A stretch of 64,000 nt of DNA from Streptococcus gwangjuense (GCF_003627155.1 NZ_CP032621.1:1840501-1904500); one strand, 5' to 3'. Positions 9,246 through 20,428 are shown, counted from the first letter of the stretch. Numbers and translations are program-made. Notes: generated by a model not told the origin, from the sequence alone.

Positions 9246-10025
9246 ATGAAAAAACTAACTGAAAAAATCACACAATTTATCGAAAACTTTAAAAATGTCC
9301 ATGCGGAAGCCCGCAAGATCGGTTTTGCAGGAATCATGTACCTGCTCTGGAAAGATCTTTTTGTCGGCCGTAGTCTTTTCCAGTGGTTGTATCTCATCGT
9401 CTTGTCGAGTGTTCCCTTGATCTTAGAGTTCACTCAAAATACAGAAAGTCATGACTGGATGAGCTTGTTTGCATCTTGGACTGGGATTGTCTGTGTTATC
9501 TTGGTAGCAGAAGGGCGTGCAAGCAATTATCTCTTTGGGGCCATTAACTCTGCTATCTATTTGGTTTTGGCTATGAATGCGACTTTTTATGGTGAAGTTT
9601 TGACGACCGTTTACTTCTTTGTCATGCAGCCGATTGGCCTCTATGCTTGGCTGTCCAACCGTATCAATGATCAAGGAAAAGTAGAAGAATCTCACTTTGA
9701 AGCTAAGAAATTATCTGTGCTTGACTGGCTCAAGTACTTAGCCTTGACTGCTATCATTTGGATTGGTATGGGCTTGGCTTACCAAAGTATCCATAGTGCT
9801 CGCCCTTTCCGTGATAGTGTTACCGATGCGACCAATGGTGTTGGCCAGCTCTTGATGACACGTCTCTACCGTGAGCAATGGGTTTTCTGGATTGCAACTA
9901 ATCTCTTTAGTATCTACCTTTGGTGGGGTGAAAATATCCATATTCAAGGGATGTACTGGGTCTACACACTCAATAGTCTAGTAGGTTGGTACCAATGGAC
10001 TAAGGCAGTTCGTAAGGAGGCTTAA
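9246..10025 (+). CDS. pnuC: Nicotinamide riboside transporter PnuC
   Basis: Membrane protein of 259 aa with about seven hydrophobic helices. It has the PnuC-type half-repeats, including W-x-x-x-N segments (for example LYAWLSNRIND near residue 135) and a C-terminal V-x-x-W-Y-x-W stretch (LNSLVGWYQWTKAV). It facilitates uptake of ribosylnicotinamide, trapped by phosphorylation by the upstream NadR kinase domain. The start has RBS TAGGAGAAAA 5 nt upstream. Its last codons contain the AGGAGG ribosome site of nrtR. The first 50 residues form a charged cytosolic extension before the first membrane helix. Confidence 0.9.
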   Translation: MKKLTEKITQFIENFKNVHAEARKIGFAGIMYLLWKDLFVGRSLFQWLYLIVLSSVPLILEFTQNTESHDWMSLFASWTGIVCVILVAEGRASNYLFGAINSAIYLVLAMNATFYGEVLTTVYFFVMQPIGLYAWLSNRINDQGKVEESHFEAKKLSVLDWLKYLALTAIIWIGMGLAYQSIHSARPFRDSVTDATNGVGQLLMTRLYREQWVFWIATNLFSIYLWWGENIHIQGMYWVYTLNSLVGWYQWTKAVRKEA

Positions 10026-10026
10026 C

Positions 10027-10800
10027 ATGACTGACACGATGATTCCAGCTGGGATGACAGAAAAAGAATATTTTGAAATTCATGCCAGTCAGGAAGAATT
10101 TTTAGACTGGTACTACAAGCAAGAACTCCCTCAATACGAAAAACCAAGTGTGACGGTGGATATGGTAGCATATTGCTTTGTAGAAGGAAAAATCAAGCTT
10201 TTATTAATTCGTCGCAAGGCTCATCCATATCAAAATTGTTTGGCCTTAGTTGGAGGATTTATGGACAAGGGCGAAGATGCTGCGCATGCCTGTCAGCGCG
10301 AGGTGAGAGAAGAAGTCAATCTCGATCTTCCTTTGGAAAAAATCGAGCAATTGATGACCGTATCGACCCCCGGCCGTGACCCACGGGGCTGGACAGTGAC
10401 CATTGCCCACTTGGTTTATCTGCCTAGTCGTGCATTAGAACTTGTTCAAGCAGGAGACGATGCCAAGGATGTCGTTTTCGTAGATGTCGATTTTCAGACA
10501 GGCAAGTGCTTCTTAAAGGGAGTAGAGTTGGAGGAGCAAGCCTTCGCTTTTGACCATTATGCCATTATCCAAGAATCCATCAAACGAATCCAAGGCCGTC
10601 TCGACTGGAATCCGACCTTCCTTTATCTGCTGGAGGAGGAGTTCACTGTCTACGAAGGAACTGAACTGGTCAATCTTATCAACCCCGGTCGTCCAATCGT
10701 CAGCAATAACTTTCTCGTAAAATACGGAGAATATGTAGAAGAAGTCGGACTCAAACGAGTGCCTAAAAAGAAACCAAGAAAAACCTATCGATTGAAATAA
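10027..10800 (+). CDS. nrtR: NrtR-type Nudix-related transcriptional regulator
   Basis: A 257-aa protein with an N-terminal Nudix fold and a C-terminal winged helix-turn-helix (from about residue 160), the NrtR architecture. In characterised NrtR proteins the Nudix domain senses ADP-ribose or related NAD metabolites and the wHTH represses NAD genes. The Nudix box (residues about 77-99, G-F-M-D-K-G-E then R-E-V-R-E-E-V-N-L) keeps the REVREE core but has Asn where catalytic Nudix enzymes have Gly. This suggests sensing rather than efficient hydrolysis. It begins 2 nt after pnuC in the nadR-pnuC-nrtR operon. A Nudix hydrolase with ADP-ribose activity remains possible. Confidence 0.86.
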   Translation: MTDTMIPAGMTEKEYFEIHASQEEFLDWYYKQELPQYEKPSVTVDMVAYCFVEGKIKLLLIRRKAHPYQNCLALVGGFMDKGEDAAHACQREVREEVNLDLPLEKIEQLMTVSTPGRDPRGWTVTIAHLVYLPSRALELVQAGDDAKDVVFVDVDFQTGKCFLKGVELEEQAFAFDHYAIIQESIKRIQGRLDWNPTFLYLLEEEFTVYEGTELVNLINPGRPIVSNNFLVKYGEYVEEVGLKRVPKKKPRKTYRLK

Positions 10801-10805
10801 AAAAC

Positions 10806-10836
10806 GAGGTCGGGACAAAGTTCCTGACCTCTTTAT
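10806..10836 (+). terminator. Terminator of nadR-pnuC-nrtR
   Basis: GAGGTCGGGA (10806-10815) pairs with TCCTGACCTC (10822-10831), one G-T wobble, then CTTTAT. The T run is short. It may also serve the leftward gene beyond it. Confidence 0.7.
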
Positions 10837-10872
10837 CTACCATCATGAGATGGTTTTGTGTTGTGACTGATT

Positions 10873-11103
10873 TTATGGGTGGCTATCTTTCTTAGAATTG
10901 CTCAACAGGTGAGTAAAAAAGTCTTTGTATAGATACTTGAGATATTTTTCGTGTAGGAATAACAAAGCTATATAGAAAATCATAAAGACTGTCGTCAGAT
11001 AGAAGACATCAAATGTAGTCTGAGCGTAGCGAATTGCGGACTGATAAGACCAGAAAGCTCCCAAAATCAACCAAGGAAGATACTTGTAATATTTGCTTAA
11101 CAT
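10873..11103 (-). CDS. Small membrane protein, unknown function
   Basis: A 76-aa protein with two hydrophobic segments (residues about 9-25 and 33-50) and a basic C-terminal tail rich in Lys and Ser. I do not recognise a family. It is supported as a real gene by a strong ribosome site (TAGGAGGTG, complement of 11108-11116) at good distance from the ATG and by lack of any competing ORF. It is a single leftward gene between the NAD operon and a lipoprotein gene. Confidence 0.65.
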   Translation of the reverse strand: MLSKYYKYLPWLILGAFWSYQSAIRYAQTTFDVFYLTTVFMIFYIALLFLHEKYLKYLYKDFFTHLLSNSKKDSHP

Positions 11104-11297
11104 AAGTCTACACCTCCTATATTCTATTTCAATGTTATTATATTCCTTTGTCTAATACAATGCAAGCGATTACACAAAAACAAATTCAAATTTTAAAAGA
11201 AAAATCTCCTGTTTTTCTGTTTTATTACGAATAGAAGAGTAGGAGGAGTAAATGTATCTAAAGTATTTAAGATTTTTAAAATAGTTTAGATAAATTG

Positions 11298-11326
11298 TTG
11301 ACATATTTAAAGCCAAATGTTACAAT
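11298..11326 (+). promoter_or_regulatory. Promoter of the Ser/Gln-rich lipoprotein gene
   Basis: TTGACA at 11298-11303, 17-bp spacer, TACAAT at 11321-11326. The stretch 11104-11297 before it holds only AT-rich leader and the ribosome site of the leftward gene; I see no gene there. Confidence 0.75.
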
Positions 11327-11380
11327 TATATTACAAAAAGATTTCTTTATATTTCTAAAACATTACAAAGGAGTAGAAAA

Positions 11381-12064
11381 ATGAAAAAGAAAACCTATAT
11401 CAAATTGATGGCAGCAACTGTATTGGCTTCTACCTTGCTATTAGGAGCTTGTGGAAATAAAAAGGAAACAACTCAAGCAAGCAGTTCTGTTAAGACAAGC
11501 CAATCATCAAGCTCAAAAGCAGCTTCTTCTAGCAAAGAAAGTAAAACTCAGAAGTCCTCAAGTTCAGCTTCATCTGAAAAGACCAAATCATCTACTGACC
11601 AGTCTGCAGCAACTGCGACACCTGCACCAGAGCAAAGACAAGGCCAAGAAGTGTCTAATCAACAGGCAGCTAGTCAACAAACTGCTACTCAAGCTCCTTC
11701 AACTCAGCAAGGTTCTCAAGCTCAGTCTAACCAGTCAGGCTATGATCCAACAACTGACCGCAAACTTCAAGACAAGCAAGCAGAACACAACAAACGCTAC
11801 AAGGGTGTTTTAACCATGGTTGATGGTGATTTCTCAGCAGCTGCAGGCAACTGGAAGGGTGCCAATGGTGAAACCATCACAGTTTCATCAGGAGGCAAAT
11901 TCACAGTAGAATCTGCTGATGGAAAGAAAGAAAACTACTCTATCAGAGACTATTCTTATACTCTTGATGATGGTAAGTATAATGCCAAAATTGGTGGGGG
12001 AAAAATCATCCAAATTACAACAGGAGCGGATGGTAAGGTTTCCAGTGTTGCTTTGAATCAATAA
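11381..12064 (+). CDS. Ser/Thr/Gln-rich surface lipoprotein (DUF6287-like C-terminus)
   Basis: A 227-aa lipoprotein with a signal peptide ending in lipobox L-G-A-C near residue 24. Residues about 26-125 are low-complexity, rich in Ser, Lys, Thr, Gln and Ala, forming a long flexible wall-spanning linker. The C-terminal 85 residues are a compact domain (G-V-L-T-M-V-D-G-D-F-S-A-A-A-G-N-W-K-G onward, with repeated G-G and beta-rich pattern). It resembles the DUF6287 domain seen in streptococcal lipoproteins; this assignment is from memory and tentative. It is transcribed alone from a good promoter and closed by a strong terminator. Ligand unknown. Confidence 0.8.
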   Translation: MKKKTYIKLMAATVLASTLLLGACGNKKETTQASSSVKTSQSSSSKAASSSKESKTQKSSSSASSEKTKSSTDQSAATATPAPEQRQGQEVSNQQAASQQTATQAPSTQQGSQAQSNQSGYDPTTDRKLQDKQAEHNKRYKGVLTMVDGDFSAAAGNWKGANGETITVSSGGKFTVESADGKKENYSIRDYSYTLDDGKYNAKIGGGKIIQITTGADGKVSSVALNQ

Positions 12065-12099
12065 TAACGATCAGTATTTGAATATTTACAATCAAAGAA

Positions 12100-12136
12100 A
12101 ATCCGTCAGCTCAATAAGAGTTGACGGATTATTTTA
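12100..12136 (+). terminator. Bidirectional terminator
   Basis: AATCCGTCAGCTC (12100-12112) pairs along its length with GAGTTGACGGATT (12118-12130). T-rich on the plus strand and A-rich before it, so it can end both the lipoprotein gene and the leftward isochorismatase operon. Confidence 0.88.
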
Positions 12137-12685
12137 TACTTGTACTTGGGTTAGAAATTCTTCTGTAGTAAGAATTTGAGCAAATTCATCTTGTAGAGAA
12201 AGGAGGTTAATCTCATGGATAGTCTCAGGAGAGATGGCCTGACCGTTTTTGTTAGATAGGGTAAAACTGGCAGTAGCATCTGCTAGTAAAGTGACTCTAA
12301 AACCAAGATTTGCTGCCATTCGTGTCGTAGTAGATATACAATGAGGCAGAGTCAAACCAACAACGATTAAATGAAAAATCTGATTTTTTCGTAAATAGGT
12401 TTCAAGATTTGTTCCAATAAAGGCGCTATTAACTGTTTTTTGAAAGACAGGTTCTGCAGTAACTGGTTCAAATCCACTTTTAAACTCCTGATTTTGTTTG
12501 TTATGAAATTGCGACTGGGGATTGTCAGATATGTGTTGAACGTGTAAGACTGGAAGAGCGTGTTTACGAAAGTATGCCAGTACCCTCAATGCTTGTTGTT
12601 CAGCTTGAGGGTTGTTCCGTTCTCCCCAAATAGGGTTATTAAATGCTTTTTGCATATCGATAATCAGTAGAGCAGTATGAACCAT
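12134..12685 (-). CDS. Isochorismatase-family cysteine hydrolase
   Basis: Cytosolic hydrolase of 183 aa. The start is the ATG at 12685, one base after the dusB stop; an earlier in-frame ATG at 12718 would extend into dusB. The family pattern is visible: LLIIDMQKAF (catalytic Asp near residue 9), a Lys in the FQKTVNSAF segment, and a cis-peptide and nucleophile region VVGLTLPHCISTTTRMA with the catalytic Cys (LPHC). The substrate cannot be told: nicotinamidase-like, isochorismatase and general amidase members share this fold. Last gene of the leftward hslO-dusB operon. Confidence 0.85.
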   Translation of the reverse strand: MVHTALLIIDMQKAFNNPIWGERNNPQAEQQALRVLAYFRKHALPVLHVQHISDNPQSQFHNKQNQEFKSGFEPVTAEPVFQKTVNSAFIGTNLETYLRKNQIFHLIVVGLTLPHCISTTTRMAANLGFRVTLLADATASFTLSNKNGQAISPETIHEINLLSLQDEFAQILTTEEFLTQVQV

Positions 12686-12686
12686 T

Positions 12687-13667
12687 TTATGCCTTATCCA
12701 ACTGCAAGAGAGCCTCAATCTCTGTCAGAGTGCTAGCTTGTGAAATGGCTCCACGGAGTTTGGCTGCGCCAGATGTTCCACGGAGGTAGTGAGGAGCGAG
12801 ACCACGAAATTCACGAACTGCTACGTTTTCCCCTTTGAGGTTAATCAAACGTTTCAAGTGTTCGTAGGCGATTTTCATCTTGTCTTCAAAGGTCAAATCA
12901 GGGAGGATTTCTCCTGTTTCAAAGTAATGGTTGATTTGGTTGAAGAGGTAGGGATTTCCCATAGCAGCGCGGCCAATCATGACTGCGTCAGCACCGACTT
13001 CTTCGATACGTTGTTTGGCTTCTTGAACCGTACGAATGTCACCGTTAGCGATAAATGGAATCTTGGTGAGGGCCTGGGCAACCTTATGAAGGGTCTCAAG
13101 GTCTGCGTGGCCTGTGTACATTTGTTCACGGGTACGGCCATGCATAGCGAGGGCAGAAACACCTGCAGCTTCAGCAGCGAGGGCATTTTCTACTGCAAGA
13201 GACGGGTCAGCCCAGCCTGTTCGCATTTTGACAGTAAGTGGGATATCAAGGACAGATTGGACCTTGTTGATGATAGAGTAAATCTTATCTGGGTCCTTGA
13301 GCCACATAGCGCCAGCTTCGTTCTTCACGATTTTGTTAACTGGACAGCCCATGTTGATATCCACGATATCGGTTTTGGTGTTTTCTTGGATGAATTCTGC
13401 TGCGCGTGCTAGGCTGTCTTCATCACTACCAAAAAGTTGGATAGAAACAGGGTTTTCGCCTTCATCGATATGAAGCATGTGCAGGGTTTTTTCGTTGTTG
13501 TATTGGATGCCCTTGTCAGAGACCATTTCCATGACAACGAGTCCAGCTCCGAGCTCTTTTGCAATAGTACGAAAGGCTGAGTTGGTCACGCCAGCCATGG
13601 GTGCTAAAACGGTACGATTGGGAATCTCAACATTGCCAATCATAAAGGGTGTATTAAGATTTGTCAC
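12687..13667 (-). CDS. dusB: tRNA-dihydrouridine synthase
   Basis: FMN-dependent reductase of tRNA uridines, 326 aa. I place the start at the GTG at 13667, which has GGAGG upstream and overlaps the end of hslO by 14 nt. The longer ATG at 13742 lies inside hslO and lacks a ribosome site. Motifs: [14 protein letters not shown] near the N-terminus, the catalytic Cys in [34 protein letters not shown] and IANGDI / [15 protein letters not shown], all typical of the Dus family. It is part of the hslO-dusB-isochorismatase operon. Confidence 0.92.
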   Translation of the reverse strand: MTNLNTPFMIGNVEIPNRTVLAPMAGVTNSAFRTIAKELGAGLVVMEMVSDKGIQYNNEKTLHMLHIDEGENPVSIQLFGSDEDSLARAAEFIQENTKTDIVDINMGCPVNKIVKNEAGAMWLKDPDKIYSIINKVQSVLDIPLTVKMRTGWADPSLAVENALAAEAAGVSALAMHGRTREQMYTGHADLETLHKVAQALTKIPFIANGDIRTVQEAKQRIEEVGADAVMIGRAAMGNPYLFNQINHYFETGEILPDLTFEDKMKIAYEHLKRLINLKGENVAVREFRGLAPHYLRGTSGAAKLRGAISQASTLTEIEALLQLDKA

Positions 13668-14526
13668 GAATGAGTTCCTCCAGGTCGTTTTCATCAAAGT
13701 TATAAGTTGTTTGGCAGAATTGACAAGTGATTTCTGCCCCATGGTCTTCCTCTTTCATTTCCTGTAAGTCTGAGCTTGGAAGGCTAGCAAGAGCATTCAT
13801 AAAGCGTTCATGGCTACAGTCACATTGGAAACGGATTTCTTCTTCAGAAAGACGCTTGTAGGCCTCGTCACCGTAGATTGCTTTGAGGAGGGCTTCGATA
13901 TGGTCTTCACTTTCGAGAAGGGTAGAGATAGCTGGCATTTCTTGGATGCGTTTCTCAAAACGGGCAATCTCTTCTTCCTTGGCTCCTGGTAAGACTTGGA
14001 CTAGGAAACCACCTGCAACCTTGACCTTGTCTTCCTCATCCAAAAGGACATTGAGGCCGACTGCTGAAGGTGTTTGTTGGCTTTCAGTCAGGTAAAAGGC
14101 AAGGTCTTCACCGATTTCCCCAGAAATGAGGGGAGTCATAGAGTTGTAAGGATTTCCAGTACCGTAGTCTGTGATAACGAGGAATTGGCCATTGCCGACA
14201 AAAGGTCCAACTAGGACTTCACCAGTTGCAGTCTTTTTGATGTCAACACCAGAATTTTGAACATAGCCTTTGACATTCCCCTTGGTATCAGCGACGGTGA
14301 TAATAGCACCTAGAGAGCTAGATCCCAGTACCTTCACTGTTAGTTTGGTATTTCCTTTTTCATTGGCTGCGAGAATCTGGCTAGCGATAAGAGTTCGACC
14401 AAGCGCTACAGTTGAGCTAGCTTGGGTTTGGTGTTTTTCTTGAGCAGTGCGGACGGTTTCTGTGCTATCAAGGACAAAAGCACGAAAGGCTCCGCTTTCT
14501 GATATTGTTTTAATAATTTTATCCAT
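13654..14526 (-). CDS. hslO: Redox-regulated chaperone Hsp33
   Basis: Holdase chaperone activated by oxidation, 290 aa. The start is ATG 14526, giving [17 protein letters not shown]; an upstream extension of 71 codons is not homologous-looking and is discarded. The four zinc-binding cysteines of the C-terminal redox switch are present as C-D-C and C-Q-F-C. The core carries [12 protein letters not shown] and [17 protein letters not shown]. It overlaps dusB, as in other streptococci, suggesting coupled expression under oxidative stress. Confidence 0.94.
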   Translation of the reverse strand: MDKIIKTISESGAFRAFVLDSTETVRTAQEKHQTQASSTVALGRTLIASQILAANEKGNTKLTVKVLGSSSLGAIITVADTKGNVKGYVQNSGVDIKKTATGEVLVGPFVGNGQFLVITDYGTGNPYNSMTPLISGEIGEDLAFYLTESQQTPSAVGLNVLLDEEDKVKVAGGFLVQVLPGAKEEEIARFEKRIQEMPAISTLLESEDHIEALLKAIYGDEAYKRLSEEEIRFQCDCSHERFMNALASLPSSDLQEMKEEDHGAEITCQFCQTTYNFDENDLEELIRDKS

Positions 14527-14690
14527 AGCTACTATTTTAGCATAAAAATGCCCAAAGGGGGAGCCGTGTGTTTGCTGATTTTTAGGATAATGGACCAGGA
14601 AATCAGCATGAAAATAAAAAGAGAAACAGATTATTTCAGCATTTGTAAGATTTATGCTATGCTTAAGGTAGAAAATGAAAGGGGTAACAA

Positions 14691-16118
14691 ATGTATTTAG
14701 GAGACTTGATGGAAAAGGCTGAATCTGGCCAATTTTCAATCCTTTCCTTTCTATTACAAGAGTCTCAGACGACTGTCAAGGCTGTAATGGAGGAAACAGG
14801 ATTTTCAAAAGCAACCCTAACCAAATATGTCACCCTTCTCAATGACAAGGCTTTGGATAGTGGCTTAGAGCTGAATATTCACTTAGAAGATGAAAATCTG
14901 CGTCTATCGATCGGTGCAGCGACCAAGGGGAGAGATATTCGGAGCTTGTTTTTGGAGAATGCTGTTAAATATCAGATTCTTGTTTATCTTCTCTACCACC
15001 AACAGTTTTTAGCCCATCAGCTGGCTCAAGAATTGATGATTAGTGAGGCTACGCTTGGTCGCCACTTAGCTAGTCTAAATCAGATTTTGTCAGAATTTGA
15101 CTTATCCATCCAAAATGGACGGTGGCGAGGTCCAGAACATCAAATTCGCTATTTCTATTTCTGTCTTTTCCGCAAGGTTTGGTCCAGTCAGGAGTGGGAA
15201 GGTCACATGCAGAAACCAGAGAGAAAACAGGAGATTGCCACTTTAGAAGAAATCTGCGGTGCAAGTTTGTCTTCGGGTCAGAAATTGGACTTGGTTCTCT
15301 GGGCTCATATCAGTCAACAACGTCTCCGTGTCAATGCCTGTCAGTTTCAAGTGATAGAAGAGAAAATGCGAGGGTATTTTGACAATATTTTCTACCTTCG
15401 TTTGCATCGAAAGGCTCCGTCCTTTTTTGCTGGGCAACACCTTCCTCTAGGAACTGAGGACGGTGAGATGATGATTTTCTTCTCTTTCCTCCTATCCCAT
15501 CGCATTCTTCCCCTTCATACTATGGAGTATATTCTTGGTTTTGGAGGGCAGTTGGCAGATTTACTGACACAATTGATTCAAGAAATGAAGAAGGAGGAGT
15601 TGCTGGGTGATTATACAGAGGATCACGTTACTTATGAACTCAGTCAGCTTTGTGGTCAAGTTTATCTATACAAGGGCTATATCTTACAGGATCGCTACAA
15701 GTACCAGTTAGAGAATCGTCATCCTTATTTGCTGATGGAACATGATTTTAGGGGAACGGCAGAGGAGATTTTTCATGCTCTACCGGCCTTTCAGCAGGGG
15801 ACAGATTTAGATAGGAAAATTCTCTGGGAATGGCTCCAGTTAATCGAATATATGGCTGAAAATGGTGGTCAGCATATGCGGATTGGTCTGGATTTGACAT
15901 CTGGTTTTCTTGTCTTTTCAAGGATGGCAGCCATTTTGAAACGGTATTTGGAATACAATCGTTTTATCACTATTGAAGCCTATGATTGTACTCGGCATTA
16001 TGATTTGCTGGTTACCAATAACCCGATTCATAAGAAGGAACAGACCCCAGTTTATTATTTAAAAAATGACTTGGATTTGGAAGATTTGGCAGGGATTCGT
16101 CAGTTATTATTCACTTAA
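14691..16118 (+). CDS. Mga-like stand-alone transcriptional regulator
   Basis: A 475-aa protein with two N-terminal helix-turn-helix regions (residues about 25-50, [20 protein letters not shown]; and about 105-130, [19 protein letters not shown]) followed by a long helical regulatory region, the layout of the Mga/AtxA family. In that family the central PRD-like domains can be phosphorylated by the PTS. Specific histidines were not assigned here. It lies directly upstream of glpK in the same direction, so it may act on glycerol genes, but a terminator-like hairpin and a separate glpK promoter region separate them. Target genes are inferred from position only. Confidence 0.8.
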   Translation: MYLGDLMEKAESGQFSILSFLLQESQTTVKAVMEETGFSKATLTKYVTLLNDKALDSGLELNIHLEDENLRLSIGAATKGRDIRSLFLENAVKYQILVYLLYHQQFLAHQLAQELMISEATLGRHLASLNQILSEFDLSIQNGRWRGPEHQIRYFYFCLFRKVWSSQEWEGHMQKPERKQEIATLEEICGASLSSGQKLDLVLWAHISQQRLRVNACQFQVIEEKMRGYFDNIFYLRLHRKAPSFFAGQHLPLGTEDGEMMIFFSFLLSHRILPLHTMEYILGFGGQLADLLTQLIQEMKKEELLGDYTEDHVTYELSQLCGQVYLYKGYILQDRYKYQLENRHPYLLMEHDFRGTAEEIFHALPAFQQGTDLDRKILWEWLQLIEYMAENGGQHMRIGLDLTSGFLVFSRMAAILKRYLEYNRFITIEAYDCTRHYDLLVTNNPIHKKEQTPVYYLKNDLDLEDLAGIRQLLFT

Positions 16119-16119
16119 A

Positions 16120-16146
16120 AGGCTTGGTTGTTCCAGGTCTTTTTTG
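16120..16146 (+). terminator. Weak terminator after the Mga-like gene
   Basis: GGCTTGG / CCAGGTC hairpin with two G-T wobbles, then TTTTTT. Confidence 0.6.
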
Positions 16147-16199
16147 TGAAATTCACACAATCTCCTCACATTTTTTAAAAAATTAAAAAAAGTTGATGA

Positions 16200-17786
<1,587 letters not shown>

Positions 17787-17827
17787 TACTGGAAGAATAA
17801 AGCGACTCAGTTAGAAAGTGTGTAAAT

Positions 17828-19654
17828 ATGGAATTTTCAAAGAAAACACGTGAATTATCAATTCAAAAAATGCAGGAACGTACCTTGGACCTCTTGATTA
17901 TCGGTGGAGGAATCACTGGTGCTGGTGTAGCTTTGCAGGCTGCAGCCAGTGGTCTAGATACTGGTTTGATTGAAATGCAAGACTTTGCAGAAGGAACATC
18001 CAGCCGTTCAACTAAATTGGTTCACGGAGGACTACGTTACCTTAAGCAATTTGATGTAGAAGTGGTATCAGACACAGTTTCTGAACGTGCAGTGGTTCAA
18101 CAAATCGCACCACATATTCCAAAACCAGATCCAATGCTCTTGCCAGTTTACGATGAAGATGGAGCGACCTTTAGCCTCTTCCGTCTCAAAGTAGCCATGG
18201 ACTTGTACGACCTTTTGGCAGGAGTTAACAACACACCAGCTGCTAACAAGGTCTTGAGCAAGGAAGAAGTTTTGGAACGCCAGCCAAACTTGAAGAAAGA
18301 AGGTTTGGTAGGAGGTGGGGTTTATCTTGACTTCCGTAACAACGATGCACGTCTCGTGATTGAAAACATCAAACGTGCCAACCAAGACGGTGCCCTCATT
18401 GCTAACCACGTGAAGGCAGAAGGCTTCCTCTTTGACGAAAGTGGCAAGATTACAGGTGTTGTAGCTCGTGATCTCTTTACAGACCAAGTCTTTGAAATCA
18501 AGGCTCGTCTGGTTATCAATACAACAGGTCCTTGGAGCGACAAGGTGCGCAATTTGTCTAATAAGGGAACACAATTCTCACAAATGCGTCCAACTAAGGG
18601 AGTTCACTTGGTAGTGGATTCAAGCAAAATCAAGGTTTCACAACCAGTTTACTTTGATACAGGTTTGGGTGACGGTCGTATGGTCTTTGTTCTCCCACGT
18701 GAAAACAAGACTTACTTTGGGACAACTGATACAGACTACACAGGTGATTTGGAACATCCAAAAGTAACTCAGGAAGATGTAGATTACCTACTTGGCATTG
18801 TCAACAACCGCTTCCCAGAAGCCAACATCACCATTGATGATATCGAAAGTAGCTGGGCAGGTCTTCGTCCATTGATCGCAGGCAATAGCGCTTCTGACTA
18901 CAATGGAGGAAATAACGGAACCATCAGTGATGAAAGCTTTAACAACTTGATTGCTACTGTTGAATCTTATCTCTCTAAAGAAAAAACGCGTGAAGATGTT
19001 GAGTCTGCTGTCAGCAAGCTTGAAAGCAGTACCTCTGAGAAACATTTGGATCCATCTGCAGTTTCACGTGGTTCGAGCTTGGACCGTGATGACAATGGCC
19101 TTTTGACCCTTGCTGGTGGTAAAATCACAGACTACCGTAAGATGGCTGAAGGAGCTATGGAGCGCGTGGTTGACATTCTCAAAGCAGAATTTGACCGTAG
19201 CTTTAAACTCATCAATTCTAAGACTTACCCTGTTTCAGGTGGGGAATTGAACCCAGCAAATGTGGACTCGGAAATCGAAGCCTTTGCGCAACTTGGAGTG
19301 TCACGTGGTTTGGATAGCAAGGAAGCTCATTACCTAGCAAATCTTTACGGTTCAAATGCACCGAAGGTCTTTGCTCTTGCTCATAGTTTGGAACAAGCGC
19401 CAGGACTCAGTTTGGCAGACACTTTGTCACTTCACTATGCAATGCGCAATGAGTTGGCTCTGAGCCCAGTTGACTTCCTCCTTCGTCGTACCAATCACAT
19501 GCTCTTTATGCGTGATAGTTTGGATAGCATCGTTGAGCCAGTTTTGGATGAAATGGGACGATTCTATGACTGGTCAGAAGAGGAAAAAGTAGCCTACCGT
19601 GCGGATGTCGAAGCGGCTCTCGCTAACAACGATTTAGCAGAATTAAAAAATTAA
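17828..19654 (+). CDS. glpO: Alpha-glycerophosphate oxidase
   Basis: FAD enzyme of 608 aa that oxidises glycerol 3-phosphate to dihydroxyacetone phosphate with oxygen, releasing hydrogen peroxide. The dinucleotide fold LLIIGGGITGAGVALQAAASG is near the N-terminus, then the family motif STKLVHGGLRYLKQFD. An insert of roughly 50 residues (around residues 355-405, NGGNNGTISDESF onward) is characteristic of the streptococcal oxidase rather than of GlpD dehydrogenases. It lies between glpK and glpF. Confidence 0.95.
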   Translation: MEFSKKTRELSIQKMQERTLDLLIIGGGITGAGVALQAAASGLDTGLIEMQDFAEGTSSRSTKLVHGGLRYLKQFDVEVVSDTVSERAVVQQIAPHIPKPDPMLLPVYDEDGATFSLFRLKVAMDLYDLLAGVNNTPAANKVLSKEEVLERQPNLKKEGLVGGGVYLDFRNNDARLVIENIKRANQDGALIANHVKAEGFLFDESGKITGVVARDLFTDQVFEIKARLVINTTGPWSDKVRNLSNKGTQFSQMRPTKGVHLVVDSSKIKVSQPVYFDTGLGDGRMVFVLPRENKTYFGTTDTDYTGDLEHPKVTQEDVDYLLGIVNNRFPEANITIDDIESSWAGLRPLIAGNSASDYNGGNNGTISDESFNNLIATVESYLSKEKTREDVESAVSKLESSTSEKHLDPSAVSRGSSLDRDDNGLLTLAGGKITDYRKMAEGAMERVVDILKAEFDRSFKLINSKTYPVSGGELNPANVDSEIEAFAQLGVSRGLDSKEAHYLANLYGSNAPKVFALAHSLEQAPGLSLADTLSLHYAMRNELALSPVDFLLRRTNHMLFMRDSLDSIVEPVLDEMGRFYDWSEEEKVAYRADVEAALANNDLAELKN

Positions 19655-19663
19655 GAAAAAATA

Positions 19664-19715
19664 AAAGAGGTAGAGGGCAGCATTCCTTGCCGCCCGCCCC
19701 TTCTTTTTAATGGAG
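19664..19715 (+). promoter_or_regulatory. GC-rich hairpin between glpO and glpF
   Basis: GAGGGCAG...CTTGCCGCCC can fold, followed by CTTCTTTTT. It may be an attenuator that lowers glpF expression relative to glpKO. Pairing is imperfect. Confidence 0.4.
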
Positions 19716-19723
19716 ACAGAAAG

Positions 19724-20428
19724 ATGATGAATGAATTATTTGGAGAGTTTTTAGGGACTTTAATCCTGATTCTTCTAGGAAATGGTGTTGTTGCAGGTGT
19801 GGTTCTTCCAAAAACTAAGAGCAACAGTTCAGGTTGGATTGTGATTACTATGGGTTGGGGGATTGCAGTTGCGGTTGCAGTCTTTGTATCTGGCAAGCTC
19901 AGTCCAGCTCATTTAAACCCAGCTGTGACAATTGGTGTAGCTTTAAAAGGTGACTTGCCTTGGGCTTCCGTTTTTCCTTACATCCTAGCTCAGTTTGCAG
20001 GGGCTATGCTCGGTCAGATTTTGGTTTGGTTGCAATTCAAACCTCACTATGAGGCAGAAGAAAATGCAGGAAATATTTTGGCTACTTTCAGCACAGGACC
20101 AGCTATCAAAGATACTGTATCAAACTTGATCAGCGAAATCCTTGGCACCTTTGTATTGGTATTGACAATCTTTGCTTTGGGACTTTATGACCTTCAAGCA
20201 GGTATCGGAACCTTTGCAGTGGGAACCTTGATTGTTGGTATTGGTCTATCACTAGGTGGGACAACAGGTTATGCCTTGAACCCAGCTCGTGACCTTGGAC
20301 CTCGTATCATGCACAGTATCCTTCCAATTTCAAACAAGGGAGACGGAGACTGGTCTTATGCCTGGATTCCTGTTGTGGGACCTGTTATTGGTGCAGCTTT
20401 GGCTGTGCTTGTATTCTCACTTTTCTAA
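19724..20428 (+). CDS. glpF: Glycerol uptake facilitator
   Basis: MIP-family channel, 234 aa, with six hydrophobic helices and two half-helix NPA motifs: HLNPAVTIG (about residue 64) and ALNPARDLGPR (about residue 185). The Asp after the second NPAR is the hallmark of aquaglyceroporins rather than water channels, so glycerol conduction is expected. Two tandem ATGs open the gene; either could be used. It completes the glpKOF set and ends at a strong terminator. Confidence 0.94.
   Translation: MMNELFGEFLGTLILILLGNGVVAGVVLPKTKSNSSGWIVITMGWGIAVAVAVFVSGKLSPAHLNPAVTIGVALKGDLPWASVFPYILAQFAGAMLGQILVWLQFKPHYEAEENAGNILATFSTGPAIKDTVSNLISEILGTFVLVLTIFALGLYDLQAGIGTFAVGTLIVGIGLSLGGTTGYALNPARDLGPRIMHSILPISNKGDGDWSYAWIPVVGPVIGAALAVLVFSLF

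Noticed and set aside
12789-13412. A 207-codon plus-strand open frame
   Set aside because: It lies fully antisense to dusB, has no ribosome site and a shadow-like composition; dusB is certain.
18068-18574. A 168-codon minus-strand open frame inside glpO
   Set aside because: Antisense shadow of a highly conserved gene, no promoter or ribosome site.
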